From Cephalotus follicularis (Eukaryota; Streptophyta; Magnoliopsida; Oxalidales; Cephalotaceae), in assembly GCA_001972305.1 (NCBI GenBank), contig BDDD01000027.1, positions 766,415-830,414 of the forward strand: a stretch of DNA of 64,000 nucleotides, written 5' to 3'. Both the position numbers and the translations under genes were made by a program. Under the pieces are notes generated by a model, which searched no databases, was not told the origin of the DNA, and saw only the letters and a program-made list of their open reading frames with translations. Each line of letters starts with the position of its first letter. Within the stretch, counting starts at the first letter, position 1. Positions 22,808 to 34,761 of this stretch are shown here, piece after piece.

Positions 22808-25150
22808 ATGGCCAGAGTCAAGTAGACTAGCAGAGTAGCTACTCATGAGAAAAGAGGCCGCATGGCCAAGGCGGTGACTGTTGTTGAAGTCACTTCTACT
22901 GGAGCTGGGACCCAAGTTCTCAGTACCTACCATGGAAAAAGTATGCTTCTTCGCTAGAAAGCGGAGAAGTTGGCGAAATCATATTGCTTCCCTAGAGGCT
23001 TGGTGATTTCCATCCCCCGAGATCCCAAGGAAGCCATGGAGAGCATCCTCTTTGTGGTTTACGAGGATGCTCTCACACACGGTCTAAGGCTTCCTATGCA
23101 TCCCTTCGTTGTTGCGGTCTTGCTAAGCTTCCAAATTCATCATTCACTACTTCAAGCGCAGTCTTGGAGCTTCATCAAGGGCTTCTTAGTAAAATGCCTG
23201 GAAGTAGAGGTGACAGCTACAATAGGGCTCTTCAAGGAGTTTCACGCCCTCACTTCTTCACCTATCTAGCGCGGGGACTATTTCAAGTCACGTGCTAGTC
23301 TGACCAAGAAACTTCCAGTGGATCCTACGAAATCAATAAAAAAATTGGAGGGAGAGGTACTTCCTCATTACGAATATCTCTAGCTTTATTACCCCCTCCT
23401 GGTGTGATTCGTTGGATACCCAACGTTTGAACCAGAGGTTAAATTTATCGGAGGCAGAGAAAGCAGACCTGACTATGCTATCAGCGCTAGAACAAGAGGA
23501 GGTCAACTTTGCTGTGGCCGAGGACCGCCTACGCAGTGTTGGACTGAGCATGTCTAGGGGTCGCATGAACGCCTTGGATGATGCAGAGGAGGTCCTAGTG
23601 GGGGTAGAGGTAGTGAGAGCTGAAGAAAGCAGAAAAGAACCTAGAGCTGAGCCTAGAAACGAGGGGAAAAGCTGTTTTAAGCGTTCGTCTCCTCTACTTT
23701 TAACATCTTCGTTCTATTCATTCTTTACTTCTTGTAATTTATGCTTTTAATTGTGTGTCATTGTTCTCTGCAACAATGGCTCCTCAACACTCTTTTGCTA
23801 ATGTGCTGAGGGCCACTAAGGCAGAGGAGCAGAGGAGTTCGACTACTGCCCAAGGACTCGAAATCGCCGAGAGGAGCCCTGCCGAAGAGGCGAGGCAGAG
23901 AGCCTTGAAGGAAGTCATTGCGGGGGCGAAGAAGAGAGCCGAGAAGGAGGCTGCAAAGGCTGCTAAGAAGTCTGACCGTGGCAAAAGAGCTACTGAGGAT
24001 CTGCCCCCTCCTGCTTTGCCCGTCCCTCCATCAAAGAAACAGAAGGGAGGGAAAGGTGGAAAATGCTTTTCTCGTGGCCAAGCTGCCGTTCCTCCCGTTG
24101 CGGGTTCTTGGGACCCAATACGTCTTGGTGTGCCTAGGGACATCAACAGGATTGAGGGAGAGATTCAAAAATTGGGCTGCTCTGTCCTGGACTTGAATGC
24201 TCCAAGAGCGCCAGTAGACTGTGCTTCCTTTCCTCAGAGTTGCGCGCAAGAGAGGGTTGTTCCCATGAGCAGCTCTGAAATCATAGCGCTCGGAGCTGTA
24301 TTCGGGTATGTGACTTTCTTCTCATTTTCTTTGTTGAAAACCTTCCTGTTCTCCCTCTGACCATGGTCTATCATTTTGGCAGGTCCTGAATGACATCCAC
24401 TTGATGGTGGACAACTCTAAGGCAGAGTATGAACTCATCAACTAGCTGCGTCAAGAGATCGCAGAACTCAAAGGGACGACTGACTCGCCCCACGTCTGGC
24501 TGGAGAAGGTTCTTGGGGCTCAGGAGCTGGTTTTCGAGGAGAAAAGGCAGGCCCTTGAAGCTCTGGAAAAGGAGAAGAGAGAAAGAGAGAAACTTCTCGA
24601 GAACCATATCAGAGTCCGTGCTTTGTTGCAGACTACGAAGAAGAGGTCCTCTCGGTTCTGAGAAAAGGAAGTTGCCCGGGTTCAAGAGGTAGTTGACAAA
24701 GCTGCTGGGGCCGTGGAAGACATCAAGGCTCCTGCTGAGTTTCGGGGAATAGTAGATGAAGCCGTAGAGCAGTATAAGGCTTCTTCAACTTTTGAGGAGG
24801 ATGTCTTCAAGGAGTCTGCGAGATATTTTCGTCGGGGCTTCTACACTTACCAAAACTAGGTGGCTGTTCTTCATCTTGAGGTTCCTCTGACTCCTTTCAC
24901 ATATTGTGAGTCAGCGCGAGACTTCGACTTCCTCCCAGAAGGGATTGAATCCGATGAGGATAAAGTTTGCCTTGCCCTGGGGGAGAAAGAGTCACAGAGG
25001 GATGAGCTCCTAGATCTAACCATCCCCTCCTCTGCGGGTGATGCTGAAGAGCTTCCTTCCTTTGCTCCTGGTGCCCCTTCCTCTGAGTCTGCTTCAGAGC
25101 CCGTTGCTGCTCTTCAGTCCAGGGATGTTCAGGACCCTGCTCCTATTTAG
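22808..25150 (+). pseudogene. Extra antisense frame of element A (plant gypsy extra ORF, PF04195-like)
   Basis: A plus-strand coding remnant that lies antisense to the element's own gag-pol, between pol and the 3' LTR. It begins MARVK at 22,808, about 500 bp inside the LTR. Recognisable blocks are a globular N-terminal part (22,970-23,269, with PRGLVISIPRDPKEAMESI and GLRLPMHPFVVAVLLSFQIH), a Lys/Ala/Glu-rich basic segment near 23,900-24,050 with SKKQKGGKGGK, a coiled-coil-like Glu/Lys-rich stretch (24,430-24,700) and a C-terminal block (24,860-25,150, FDFLPEGIE, then a Ser/Pro-rich tail). The N-terminal block resembles the plant putative gypsy-type transposon family (PF04195, from memory); its function is unknown. 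Such extra antisense frames, some spliced, are known in the Tat lineage. Broken here. Confidence 0.7.
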
Positions 25151-25605
25151 CTTTATATATTTTTCTTTTCTTTGCATTGTACCTTAGTATTTTTTGTCAT
25201 ATTTACCTTGGCAAATGCAATAAAAACATTTTTTTTTTGTTTCATTTAGTTTGGTCTTTCCAAACTTTTGTTGATTTGAGCTTTTTAGCCCCCATGGGGC
25301 ACTTGTATCAAAGCGCTCAACCAATGAGACTTGTCTTTGATCGTTACGAGTCTTATATGTTCGCCTATCAAGACATGTTTTAGGTTTGGTCTGACAAACA
25401 CCTATGAGTTTGCAGACCAACATTTGTTTTGTAGCTAAGACTCCGTTTTAGGAATCTTTTAGGCCTTTTGGGCTCAGATAGCTGGGTTCCTGTATTAAGG
25501 GCCCTACTCTGAGATATTTAATTGCTCCTTTGACTGCTCTTTGGCTATGAGTATTTAAATAAGCTTGTATTAAAGCTTGAAGAGCTTAGTCTTTGTATCA
25601 AGGGC
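25151..25605 (-). repeat. Element A linker
   Basis: A short non-coding linker between the extra frame and integrase. It has the GAGCTTTTTAGCCCCCATGG phrase seen at 9,598 and 325, and one or two degenerate units of the 77-bp repeat (GTATCAAGGGCCTACTCTGA near 25,595). In element B the same place has expanded into a long array. Confidence 0.7.
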
Positions 25606-28380
25606 CTACTCTGACTCTTGTGAACTTAGAACCGATCCTTGTATTGAAGAAACATCATCTTTATTGAATGGATATGAATATTTGTACATTTCTTTATATT
25701 TCATTGATAGTAAGTGCTCAGAATTCCAAGTCCTAGGTATCTCTCTTCCCTCCAGAGTTTCAAGTTTGAACTTTCCTAGTCGAAACATCTTTTTCACCTT
25801 GTAGGGCCCATCCAATTTGGGGGCTAGCTTTCCTCGAGTGCCAGTGGGATCAGAAATTGCTGTGTTTCTGAGGACTAAATCTCCCTCGCTTAGTTGTCTG
25901 GGGTTTACTCTTTTGTTATAATAGAGGCTCACACTCTACTGGTAGGTTGCTACTCTAATTGCAGCTTTATCTCTAAGATCTTCCACTAAATCCAAGACTG
26001 CCCTCAGACCTTCTTCATTCTCAGCTAGATTGAAATGTACAACTCTGGGAGAGTGCACCCCAATATCTACTGGTATCATGGCTTCTGATCCAAAACAAAT
26101 GCTAAAAATTGATTCTCCAGTTGTAGTCCATGAGTAGTTCTGTAGGCCCATAATACACTGGGGAGTTCCTCTGTCCCTCTTCCTTTGCTGGCTTCGAGAA
26201 ATTTTTTCAGCCTTAAGATGATTTCTCTGTTGATGACCTCTGTTTGGCCATTGCTCTGAGGGTAGGCTACGAAGGCAAGCCTGTGTTCAATCCTCCATTC
26301 TTTACAAAAATCTCAGAAGGCTTCACAATCAAATTGCTTCCCATTATCTGAGAGAATTACTCTTGGGACCCCAAATCTGCAGATGATTGATTTACATATG
26401 AACTTTTCTGTCTTCTTTTCTGTATGCCTTCATGGACCTCTCTTAGAGTATAATCGGCCTCTAAGGAAGTTAGACACCTTAACAAAGGAAAGGAAAATGA
26501 CATTTTGTACAAGATCCCTTCCTTGAATAGGTAGCAATTAGATCTCTATACCAGCTTTCTCGCTTCCACTGGGTCTTCTGGCAAAACGCCATCCCTTAGC
26601 CGGCTAATGAATTGATTCATCCAATTTGGTTCCCACTGGATGTCAATGTCCATCACATTCACCTCTGAGATGCTAGGCCTATCTAGATAGTCTACCAGCA
26701 TAGTTTGATTTTTCTCCAATTCTTCTGTTGTGGCTAACTTCGACAATTGATATGCTCTGGTATTTTCTGCTCTGGGAATTTTAAAAATCTGGCAGACTTG
26801 GAAAGCAGACCTCAACCTCTGTATGTGGGCCAAATACATAGCCATGGTATCTTCCCTGGCTTCGTATTGTCCACTAAAAATACCAACCACAAGCTGAGAA
26901 TCCCTGGTGACTTCAAGTTTTTGAACTTCCAAGTGCTTCGCTATAGTCAATCCGACAATCAGAGCTTCCCATTTTTCCTCATCGTTAGTTACTTTGAAAC
27001 CAAACCTCAGAGCATACTCTAAAGTTCAGCCATCTGGGCTAGTCAGCACCAATCCTGCTCCACTTCTTGAAACGCAGGATGACCCATCAACGGACAACTT
27101 CCACATGCCCTTCTCACTCTCCTCACTCTCAGAGGAGTCTTCTTCTTCTCTAATATGCTCCATGGGTGTATTGTCTCCCACAAAATCAGCCAGGACTTGA
27201 GATTTTATCATTGGTTTGGCTTCATACTATATATCGTATTCATCCAATTCGATAGACCACTTGACTAGTACTTGTCTAAGTGATTTATCTGTTAACACTT
27301 TGACATTATGGGCTTGAAAATATGGCATGAGCTTTCTTACCGCGATAATCAGTGCATATGCACACTTCTCCACCTCTGGATATCTTCCCTCAGCATCGTT
27401 CAAGGCCTTGCTCACGTAGTACACTGGCCACTAAACCTTGTATTCTTCTCTAACTAGCACCTCACTTACCGCGCCCTGTGTCGCAGCTAAGTACAAATAC
27501 AAGTCTTTCCCATCTTTTGGCTTTGACATCATAGGAGGGGAAGCCAAATATTCCTTAAGTTCTTCAAAGACCACTTGACATTCTTCCGTCCAGAAGAAAC
27601 CCATGGGGTCCCTTAAGATCTTGAAGAAAGAAAGACGCTTCTCTGCTGACTTGGAAACAAATATGTTCAGGGCTGTGATCTTACCGTTTAACCTCTGCAC
27701 ATCCTTTATTGACTGTGGAGGTTTCATGTTTTGTATAGCTGAGAGTTTTTCAGGATTGGCCTCTATTCTTCTGCTGGAGACCATAAAGCCCAAAAACTTT
27801 CTAGAGGCAACCCCAAAAGTTCACTTGGAAGGATTGTTGGGCATCATGTACTTTCTCAATACCCCAAAGGTCTCCTCCAAGTCCTTGATATGCGGGCTCC
27901 ATGCTGGAGTCTTGACAAGCATGTCGTCAATGTATACCTCCATATTTCTCCCGATTTGGGGCTGAAATATCTTATTGACCAACCGTTGGTAGGTTGCTAC
28001 CGCATTGTTTAAACTGAAGGGCATGACTTTATAGTAATACATTCCCTTGTCTGTTATGAAGGCTGTCTTGTTCGCATCTGTTCCGTACATAGGAATCTGA
28101 TTGTAACCAGAATAAGCATCCATGAAGCTCAACATCCTATAGCCGGAGGTCGCATCCACTAGCTGATAAATTTTTGAAAGTGGAAAGTGATATTTTGGGC
28201 AAGCCTTGTTGAGGTCTGTAAAGTCTATATACATCCTCCACTTGCCGTTTGCTTTCTTGATTAGCACCAGGTTCGCCAGCCAGTCAAAGTATTGCACTTC
28301 CCTAATAAACCCCGCTTGAAGAAATTTATTCACCTCTGACTCTATCACTCATTGCCTCTCTGGGGCAAAGTTTCTCTTCT
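25606..28380 (-). pseudogene. Element A pol remnant (RT, RNase H, aRNase H, integrase)
   Basis: The RT block (27,821-28,348, minus) shows YIDFTDLNKACPKYHFPL, AYSGYNQIPMYG and the catalytic YIDDMLV. RNase H (27,227-27,793) has YYVSKALNDAEGRYPEVEK and LTDKSLRQVL. The archaeal-type RNase H region (26,546-27,211) has WKLSVDGSS and VTRDSQLVVGIFSGQYEA. The integrase core is at about 25,936-26,520 and its C-terminal domain (RGKLAPKLDGPYKVKK) at 25,606-25,932. The two RNase H domains mark the Tat lineage. Fossil. Confidence 0.87.
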
Positions 28381-28729
28381 TCTGCCTGGTCGGGAGTCGC
28401 GTTAAATCTACAATGAGTTTGTGAAGCATTATCTTAGGGTTGATCCCCGGGACCTCTTCTGCAGATCAGGCGAATACACCTTTATTATTTTTGAGGAATT
28501 TAATCAGGTCCTCTTTCTCCATCTCTCCCAACTGGGAACCAATCTGAAAGACGTTGCCTGAATTTTCTTCCTCTAAAGGCACTTGCACCACATCCTCCTC
28601 TGGTCGTGGACGATCGAGCTCTACCTCTTCTCTGAGCTCCACATTCGCTATGGGAAGGGCATTTTCCTTCCCCTTATTCTTTGTAGCAGTCTGATAACAC
28701 TGCCTTACAGCTTGCTCATCTCCTTTGAT

Positions 28730-30883
28730 CTATCCCACACCAAACCTGGTCGAGAAATTCACCAGCAGGTGCCTAGTTGACACTATCACCTCCATTGCGT
28801 TCAGTCCTAGGAGCCCGATTATTGCGTTGTAAGGGCTTGGTGTATTAACCACCAAGAAAGTCATCGGCACCTGAGTTTGGCAGGGGGATAGTGACAGCCA
28901 AGTCAATGGCTCCCAATGAATGGACCATCTCTCCCGCAAAACCTACCAGAGGAGTCTTCACCGGCTTCATCTGGTCTTCTGGAAATTTTAGCTGGTCAAA
29001 GGCCGGTTTGTAGAGGATGACTGCTAAGCTCCCACTATCTATGAGGACTCTCTTTATGGTGAACAACTCTACTAGAAGAATGACTACCACTGGGTCATCA
29101 TGAGGGAGACGTACTCCCTCTAAATCTGACTCTGAGAATGATATTACCTCTTTTTCTCAACCAATCTTCAACATTTTTCCATGCTCATGTTGTTGCTGCA
29201 CGAAAAAGGTCTGTCTCGCATAGGCCTTTCTGGCCTGACTCTGATCGCATCCAGACGCGATCCCTCCAGAAATGGTGTGTATCACACCTCTGGTTGTTGC
29301 TCTGCTCCCTCTTATGAAGTTTCTTCTCTGCGCTCCCTTCTTCCCTGAGAAGCATCCCTATCCACGTACTTCCTCCGATGACCCTTGCGGATCAGGTTCT
29401 CTATCTAATTTTTCAAATGCCTACACTCCTCCGTATCATGCCCATGATCACGGTGGTATCGACAATACTTGCTTGAGTCCCTCTTGTCTACTTGGGATCT
29501 CAAAGGAGCAAGCCACTGGATTGGAACCTTTTCCTTCTCCACTACCACAATTCTTGTCTGCATCTCTAAGAGAGGGGCGAAAGTATTGTAATTGTGGATT
29601 GGAGATCCCCTTTTTGGCGAGTCTTCCCTCTTGGAGAGTGTATACCTCAGGTCATTTTTTGTCAGCTTTGGCCCCATTTTCCTCTTCTACTTCTTCCCTT
29701 GAGCACTTCTTAGTTGCTCTTCCTTCTCCTGATAACCAGACCATGAGGTCTTCTCCTTTCTAGCCGCTAGAGCCTCCTCTGCATTTACATACTTTTCAGT
29801 TATTCTAAGGAGGTCTGCCATATCTAGAGCAGGCTTCTTCATCAGTGAGAAAGTGAAAGCCGAGTTGTCTCTCAACCCATTTTTCAAGGCTACCAGAGCA
29901 AAGGAAGCTTTCAGATCATTTACCATCAGAGATTCCTTATTGAATCAAGTTAGGTAGTCTCTGAGGGATTCATTTTTTCCTTACACCACGTTAATCAGAT
30001 GATTAGAAGTCTTTTTCTGGGTGGTGCTGTTAAGGAATTTTGTGACTAACATCTTGCTGAATTGCTCGAAGTTTGCCGCTGACTTCGGGGGCAACGTGGA
30101 ATACCATGTTTGAGCGGCACCCGTGAAGGTCATCGGAAGTCCTCGGCAAAGGACTGCGTCTGAAGCTTGGTGCACCAGCATGATCTAGGTATAATACCTC
30201 ACATCCTGTATCGGGTCAGAGGACCCGTCATATTCTCTGAACTTGGGGAACTTGAACCTTCTCGGCACAGGCTCCCTCATTATCTCCGGAGCAAAGGGAG
30301 TGCAGTTTAGGTTATGCACCTCTGACAGGTATCCCTTAGTCTATTCGGCTCCTCTTAGCCTTTTCTCCATCTCTGCAAACCTCCTATTTATGGTCTGCTC
30401 GATATCTTCTTGGTCACTAGACTTGCAAGAGACCTCGGATGGCCTTGCGATTGGTCTGACCGAGTGGTCTGACCTGCTTCTCAGCCCTGATTCAGCCCTA
30501 TGAGACGTATAGGAACGTGCATGGGGCTCATCCTCGTCTGCGTAGGAGTCTGACTAGTCTTCCTCCATTGGATCTTGCTCTGGTAAGTCGTACTGGGAAT
30601 TATAATTATAATCCCTTGCATTGGAGGACTCTGCTCTCAGAGATGTATCAATCTCTGACCGACTTTGAGGGCGCGTGGCCCCCCTCCGCGAGTTTCGCTT
30701 GGCCTCTTGAGGCTGTGGTTGTTCTGGGGCTGGATGGCTTGGTCTAGCCTGATTCTGGATGGCCAAATTGTTTGCCGACAGTGTAGTGAGCCTCCTCATA
30801 TCTTGGAGGAGTTGGTTAAATTGTTCACCGGTGAGAGGAGCTTGACCTGGAGTGACCACATGGTTAGTTGTCTTCGGAGGCAT
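28730..30883 (-). pseudogene. Element A gag-protease remnant
   Basis: gag starts at 30,883 (minus) with MPPKTTNHVVTPGQAPLTGE, about 25 bases from the PBS. Its central part (29,687-30,181) has VTKFLNSTTQKKTSNHLINV, and a zinc-knuckle-like CRYHRDHGHDTEEC lies near 29,410-29,470. The protease block (28,845-29,090) shows the catalytic IDSGS, and the following FLVVNTPSPYNAIIGLLGLN lies at 28,730-28,870. Closely related to elements 1 and B. Broken. Confidence 0.85.
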
Positions 30884-30926
30884 TGTTGAATCAAATCACA
30901 TCGCGTTTCCCACAGACGGCGCCAAC

Positions 30927-31344
30927 TGTTGATGCAGAAATCAACTTCACAACAGTCCTCAACGTGTGGAGATTTAATTTGCTGGGAAAAGCGTAGGATG
31001 ACTCGAAGAATGAACTGTGTTTAGGTTCTTTGGTCTTCCCTGCACACAAAAAGAGGAAACTATCGAAAGCCCAGGAGGTTTTACTCCAGGGGACACTCCG
31101 ATGTTTAAGTCAATTGTTTTGCAGAGACGATAATACGAGTGTATGGTAAGTTGTCCGTCCCCCCATAGTCTTTCTAGGGGGTATAGTTTTACCTGTCCGT
31201 AACTGTCCCTGAACTGCTCATTATCATGAAGGAGATTATTGGTCCCTTGGAGACGACTGGACTTCTCAGTTATTTCCTCATCTTTGATTGGAGGAGTTAA
31301 TTTCCCATTATCACTACGATCCTGGGCGTTTTGCTCATGTATCT
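30927..31344 (-). repeat. Element A 5' LTR, first part
   Basis: Starts TGTTGATGCAG next to the PBS and runs to 31,344, where it is cut by an insertion. The preceding 5 bp, tatct (31,340-31,344), match tgtct at 38,255-38,259 with one mismatch. The other part is at 38,255-38,371. Confidence 0.87.
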
Positions 31345-32429
31345 TCTCACGCCCCGAACCGTGGGATGGGCCCCACGGCCCGAAACGTGACATTCCGTAC
31401 ATATAATCATCATCAAAGTATCATAAAAATTTAAAGCTTTAATAAATATTTATTCATCTAGAATTAATCCTTAATAGTAATATGGATGATACCCAAATGT
31501 ACAACACTGTTGACATAAACCTGCTACAAGTTGGCAGGTCGTAGATCATTTACAGACACATACTTATTTTTCATAAGGTTTTCTTACACCACTGAGCGGC
31601 GTCAACTGCACCGAGGAGGAGGAGGACTTACTCTGCACTCTAGCTTCCTGGTCTTTGCGATGCTTCACCTAGACCTCTATCTGACCCATTCAGAGAATGG
31701 GTCAGCAACCCATGGTTGTGTAGGCTACTATGTGTGGAAATGCTCATGTAGAGGAGATGCAGAATCATAGAGAATTACATGCATGAAATGTTATTTATAT
31801 CGCACAAGCATTGTTTAAACCTTCTATGTCATCATTAGGCACACACAAGCCTTCCTCGGCCTCCTCTGCGGAGGCGAGCTAGTTCTAACAAGTCGGTACA
31901 GTATAGTAGTATGGTTTTCACGTGTTTAGAATGTTTTAAAATTTATACTGCAAGTGCACGGTTGTGCAGTAACGAGTCGAACGCTAGGAAACAAGCTAAA
32001 CTAGTTATAATCTATCCAACATAGGCGAAGTATGCAAAGTTGAGGCAAAACTATCGAAAACTACTCCTAAATATGCAAAATAAATTAAATTACTGAAAGC
32101 AGGACTGAAGGCGTCGACGCTTTGTCAAGGCGTCGACGTGAATGGAATTAAAACACTAAAGCGTCGACAAAAGCATCAACGTGAAACTAAGGAAAACAAG
32201 TAAAGCGTCGACGCTTACAGGGTAGGTGTCAATGGTTAAGTTACTGGAATTGAAATTTAACTGATTTTAAGCATGCAAATTGAGAACCAATCAAAGTAAT
32301 AAATAAAAGTGAAGGAAATATGCGAGAGAAAAGCGGTTTTAGGGTATAGAAACTCACCATAGATTGTATTGAACAACTTACTTACTTGAATGATCAAACC
32401 ATGGTAATCAACGGCAGCTAGGTCGATAC

Positions 32430-32625
32430 GGAGTACGACTGTGATGACAAATCATATGAGTAGTCATGCTAGGTCTATACGGAGTACGGCATCAGTGGCA
32501 AATAGTATGAGTAGTCATGTTAGGTCTATACGGAGTACGGCATCAGTGGCAAATAGTATGAGTAGTCATGCTAGGTCTATACGGAGTGTGTTCGGCGTGA
32601 CAAACCGTATGAGTAGACTCTATTA
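32430..32625 (+). repeat. 51-bp tandem repeat (about four units), copy II
   Basis: Units with GGTCTATACGGAGTACGG and AGTATGAGTAGTCATG at a period near 51 bp. It is orthologous in position to 19,905-20,060 in the sister copy but has a different unit number, so the array has changed length between copies. Confidence 0.8.
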
Positions 32626-33009
32626 ATTGCATTAAAAACCCTTTATTCATCAACGTTCATATTCACCGATAAGATATTTGTGAATTTTAATCAGACAAAC
32701 AAAGTGTGTGTGAAGGTAGAAAATTGAAGAACAAATCAAAACTTCAAGAATTTTTATTTATGAAGTTGAAACAATAACAATCTAGGCTTTGTTCTTTCCT
32801 AAAAACCTTAAAAAGTTAGCTACTAAACATTGTAATAAAAACTAAAATGGATGAAGAAGAAAAAGGGTGGCGACACACTGCCTACACCCTGTTTTTGGTC
32901 AGCTGCTATTGTATTTGTACATACAAAACTACTAAAAAACGGAAAGAAAATAACCTAGTTACAAAATTGGGAAAAAAAAATCAAAACTTTCCATATTCTG
33001 CTGCTAGTC

Positions 33010-33410
33010 GTAAGCATCGACGCTATGCTCATAGGCGTCGACGCTTTGATGTGTGAAAGCTGAGATGCGCAATTTTAAGTGTTAAGCGTCGACGTGAATG
33101 TTTGATTTGCAGTGTTAAGCGTCGACGCTTACAAGCAAGGCGTCGACACTTAACTTGTGAAGACAGGAGGCGTTGACGTCTTTTCTTATGCGCGTTAACG
33201 TGTAAGCTACTGTTTGATTTGTGCATTTTTGGCGTTGATGTCTTGATCATGGCGTTGACGCCTACAACTTGAATTTCCCAGCACATTGATGCCAATAGCA
33301 TTGGTGTTGACAAGAATCATGAAACTACAGATTTTATTCATTATAGGTAGAAAGCGTCGACGCTTACTTTGAACCGTTGCCGCTTAATAGTTAGGCGTCG
33401 ACGCTTAACT
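33010..33410. repeat. GTCGAC-centred phrase cluster in copy II
   Basis: About a dozen degenerate copies of AAGCGTCGACGCTT-type phrases (variants GGCGTTGACG and GGCGTCGACAC) spaced irregularly by 15-60 bp. Further copies of the phrase lie at 32,110-32,235. Confidence 0.75.
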
Positions 33411-33608
33411 CTGTTTTCTGCAAAATTTTGTCATTCTTCAATCTTTTATTTCTTTTCTACAATTCATACCAAATTAACTTGTATTTATGCACTTTGATCT
33501 TTTTGCTCCTTAACCTGAAAATCACATAAACACCACCCAAGTAGTCTATTCCAAGCATAAAAATATCACAAATATCTCATTAAAAATAACACATTTTTAT
33601 GCTAAACA

Positions 33609-34761
33609 TATGGCAGAGATCATTTCCTCGTAGGCAGACAAGGCTATAATTATTAGTAGTAGTCATGTGCCTTCTCTGTCGTTATAGACTATCTAAATGG
33701 GTGACCTACTTAGTCATCTCCTATATAGGTGACCTCTATGGTCATCTCTCTTATGGGTGACCTCTATGGTCATCTCATGTTGGTGACCTCTATGGTCATC
33801 TCTGTTATTGGTGACCTCTCCGATCATCTCTGGGGTGGTGTCCTCTTCGGTCATCTCTCTTACCGGGGACCTCTTCAGTCATCTCTGGTATGACTTATAG
33901 AATGTTTAATGTTGCTAGCTATTAGCTTAGAGAAGGGAAAGTAGTTTGCCTATCAATGTAAGTCTACCTTTACGCTATTAAGTGCTAGTCTAACTTATGT
34001 CCCTTTGGAACTAGTCTACTCTGCATACATGAGCTAGCAATACTCGATCGACTCGTGGTCAGATAAGCTTAAAGAACACGTGGTCTAGCATGCTCGGACG
34101 ACTCATGGTCTGGCATGCTGGCATGTTTGAGCTAGTTGGACTTCGAGCCAAGAAGCTTCGAGTCCTTAGAAGACTAGTTTGGCTCAACGTTGGTTCTTTC
34201 CTCTAAGTACTTTTCAAGTACTGAGCTTTACTATATCATCAATATAATGATTCAAAACATATTCTCGACACAGAGACATACAAGAATCCTAATCTAACAA
34301 GCACAACACTATTCACAGCAATACAAATATTTCACACAGTAATACATCCAAGGCACACAACAACACATCACACAGAATAAACAATACACATGCTGGTAGG
34401 TGCTCAAACATATAGCAACCTACCTAGATTCGGTTGAAAACGGAGATCGCTCGACTGTTTGCTTATATTATGGACTTCCTTCCAATTGAAGTAGCTATAA
34501 ATCCCAGCTTTCTCCTCTTCTTCACTTTTCCAATACTCCCTCAGCTCCTGGCGATGGGGAATTTATGCGAGAGCATGGGAGATATCGAACTCTCCCGAGA
34601 AAGCTCCAAATCTTTGTCTTCTTCCTCATTTTCTCCAACATCTAGCCCCATTCTCCACTATCTTTCTTTTCTCTCGACTTTCTAGAATGGAGAAGTGTGA
34701 GAGTGTCCAAAATGCGCCTCACGGGCGTCTTCCATTTTTATAAAGGCAAGGAGAAGATTCT
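33609..34761. repeat. Solo-LTR segment with ~30-bp GTGACC...GGTCATC repeat
   Basis: Part of the 31,345-38,254 insertion. At about 33,695-33,900 there are roughly seven units around GTGACCTCTATGGTCATCTC with a period close to 30 bp; each unit is itself partly palindromic (GTGACC/GGTCATC). The rest (33,900-34,761) has no convincing gene; an 83-codon frame at 34,434-34,685 shows no recognisable domain. Confidence 0.65.

Larger units (their letters stand above)
31915..33608 (+). mobile_element. LTR-like element with GTCGAC phrases and 51-bp repeats (copy II)
   Basis: A 1,694-bp insertion, same family as 18,813-20,869. It has a perfect 5-bp target duplication, tatgg (31,910-31,914 and 33,609-33,613), starts TTTTCACG and ends GCTAAACA. 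It carries ATACTGCAAGTGCACGGTTG near 31,951, GTCGAC phrases at about 32,110-32,235 and 33,010-33,410, and a 51-bp tandem repeat at 32,430-32,625. Open frames across it are repeat-driven. Confidence 0.8.

Noticed and set aside
32441-32626. Open frame with repeated MSSHARSIRS motif
   Set aside because: It follows from a 51-bp tandem repeat, a multiple of three. There is no conserved start or domain, and the sister copy has a different unit number.
33010-33410. Regularly recurring GTCGACGC phrases as a possible CRISPR array
   Set aside because: The phrases are degenerate and irregularly spaced, the spacers are not of fixed length, and this is plant nuclear DNA inside an LTR-like element.
34434-34685. 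83-codon plus-strand frame starting MKTEIARLFAYIM
   Set aside because: It lies within the solo LTR; the Ser-rich tail reflects a TCTTCTTCC-type sequence and no homologue is recognised.
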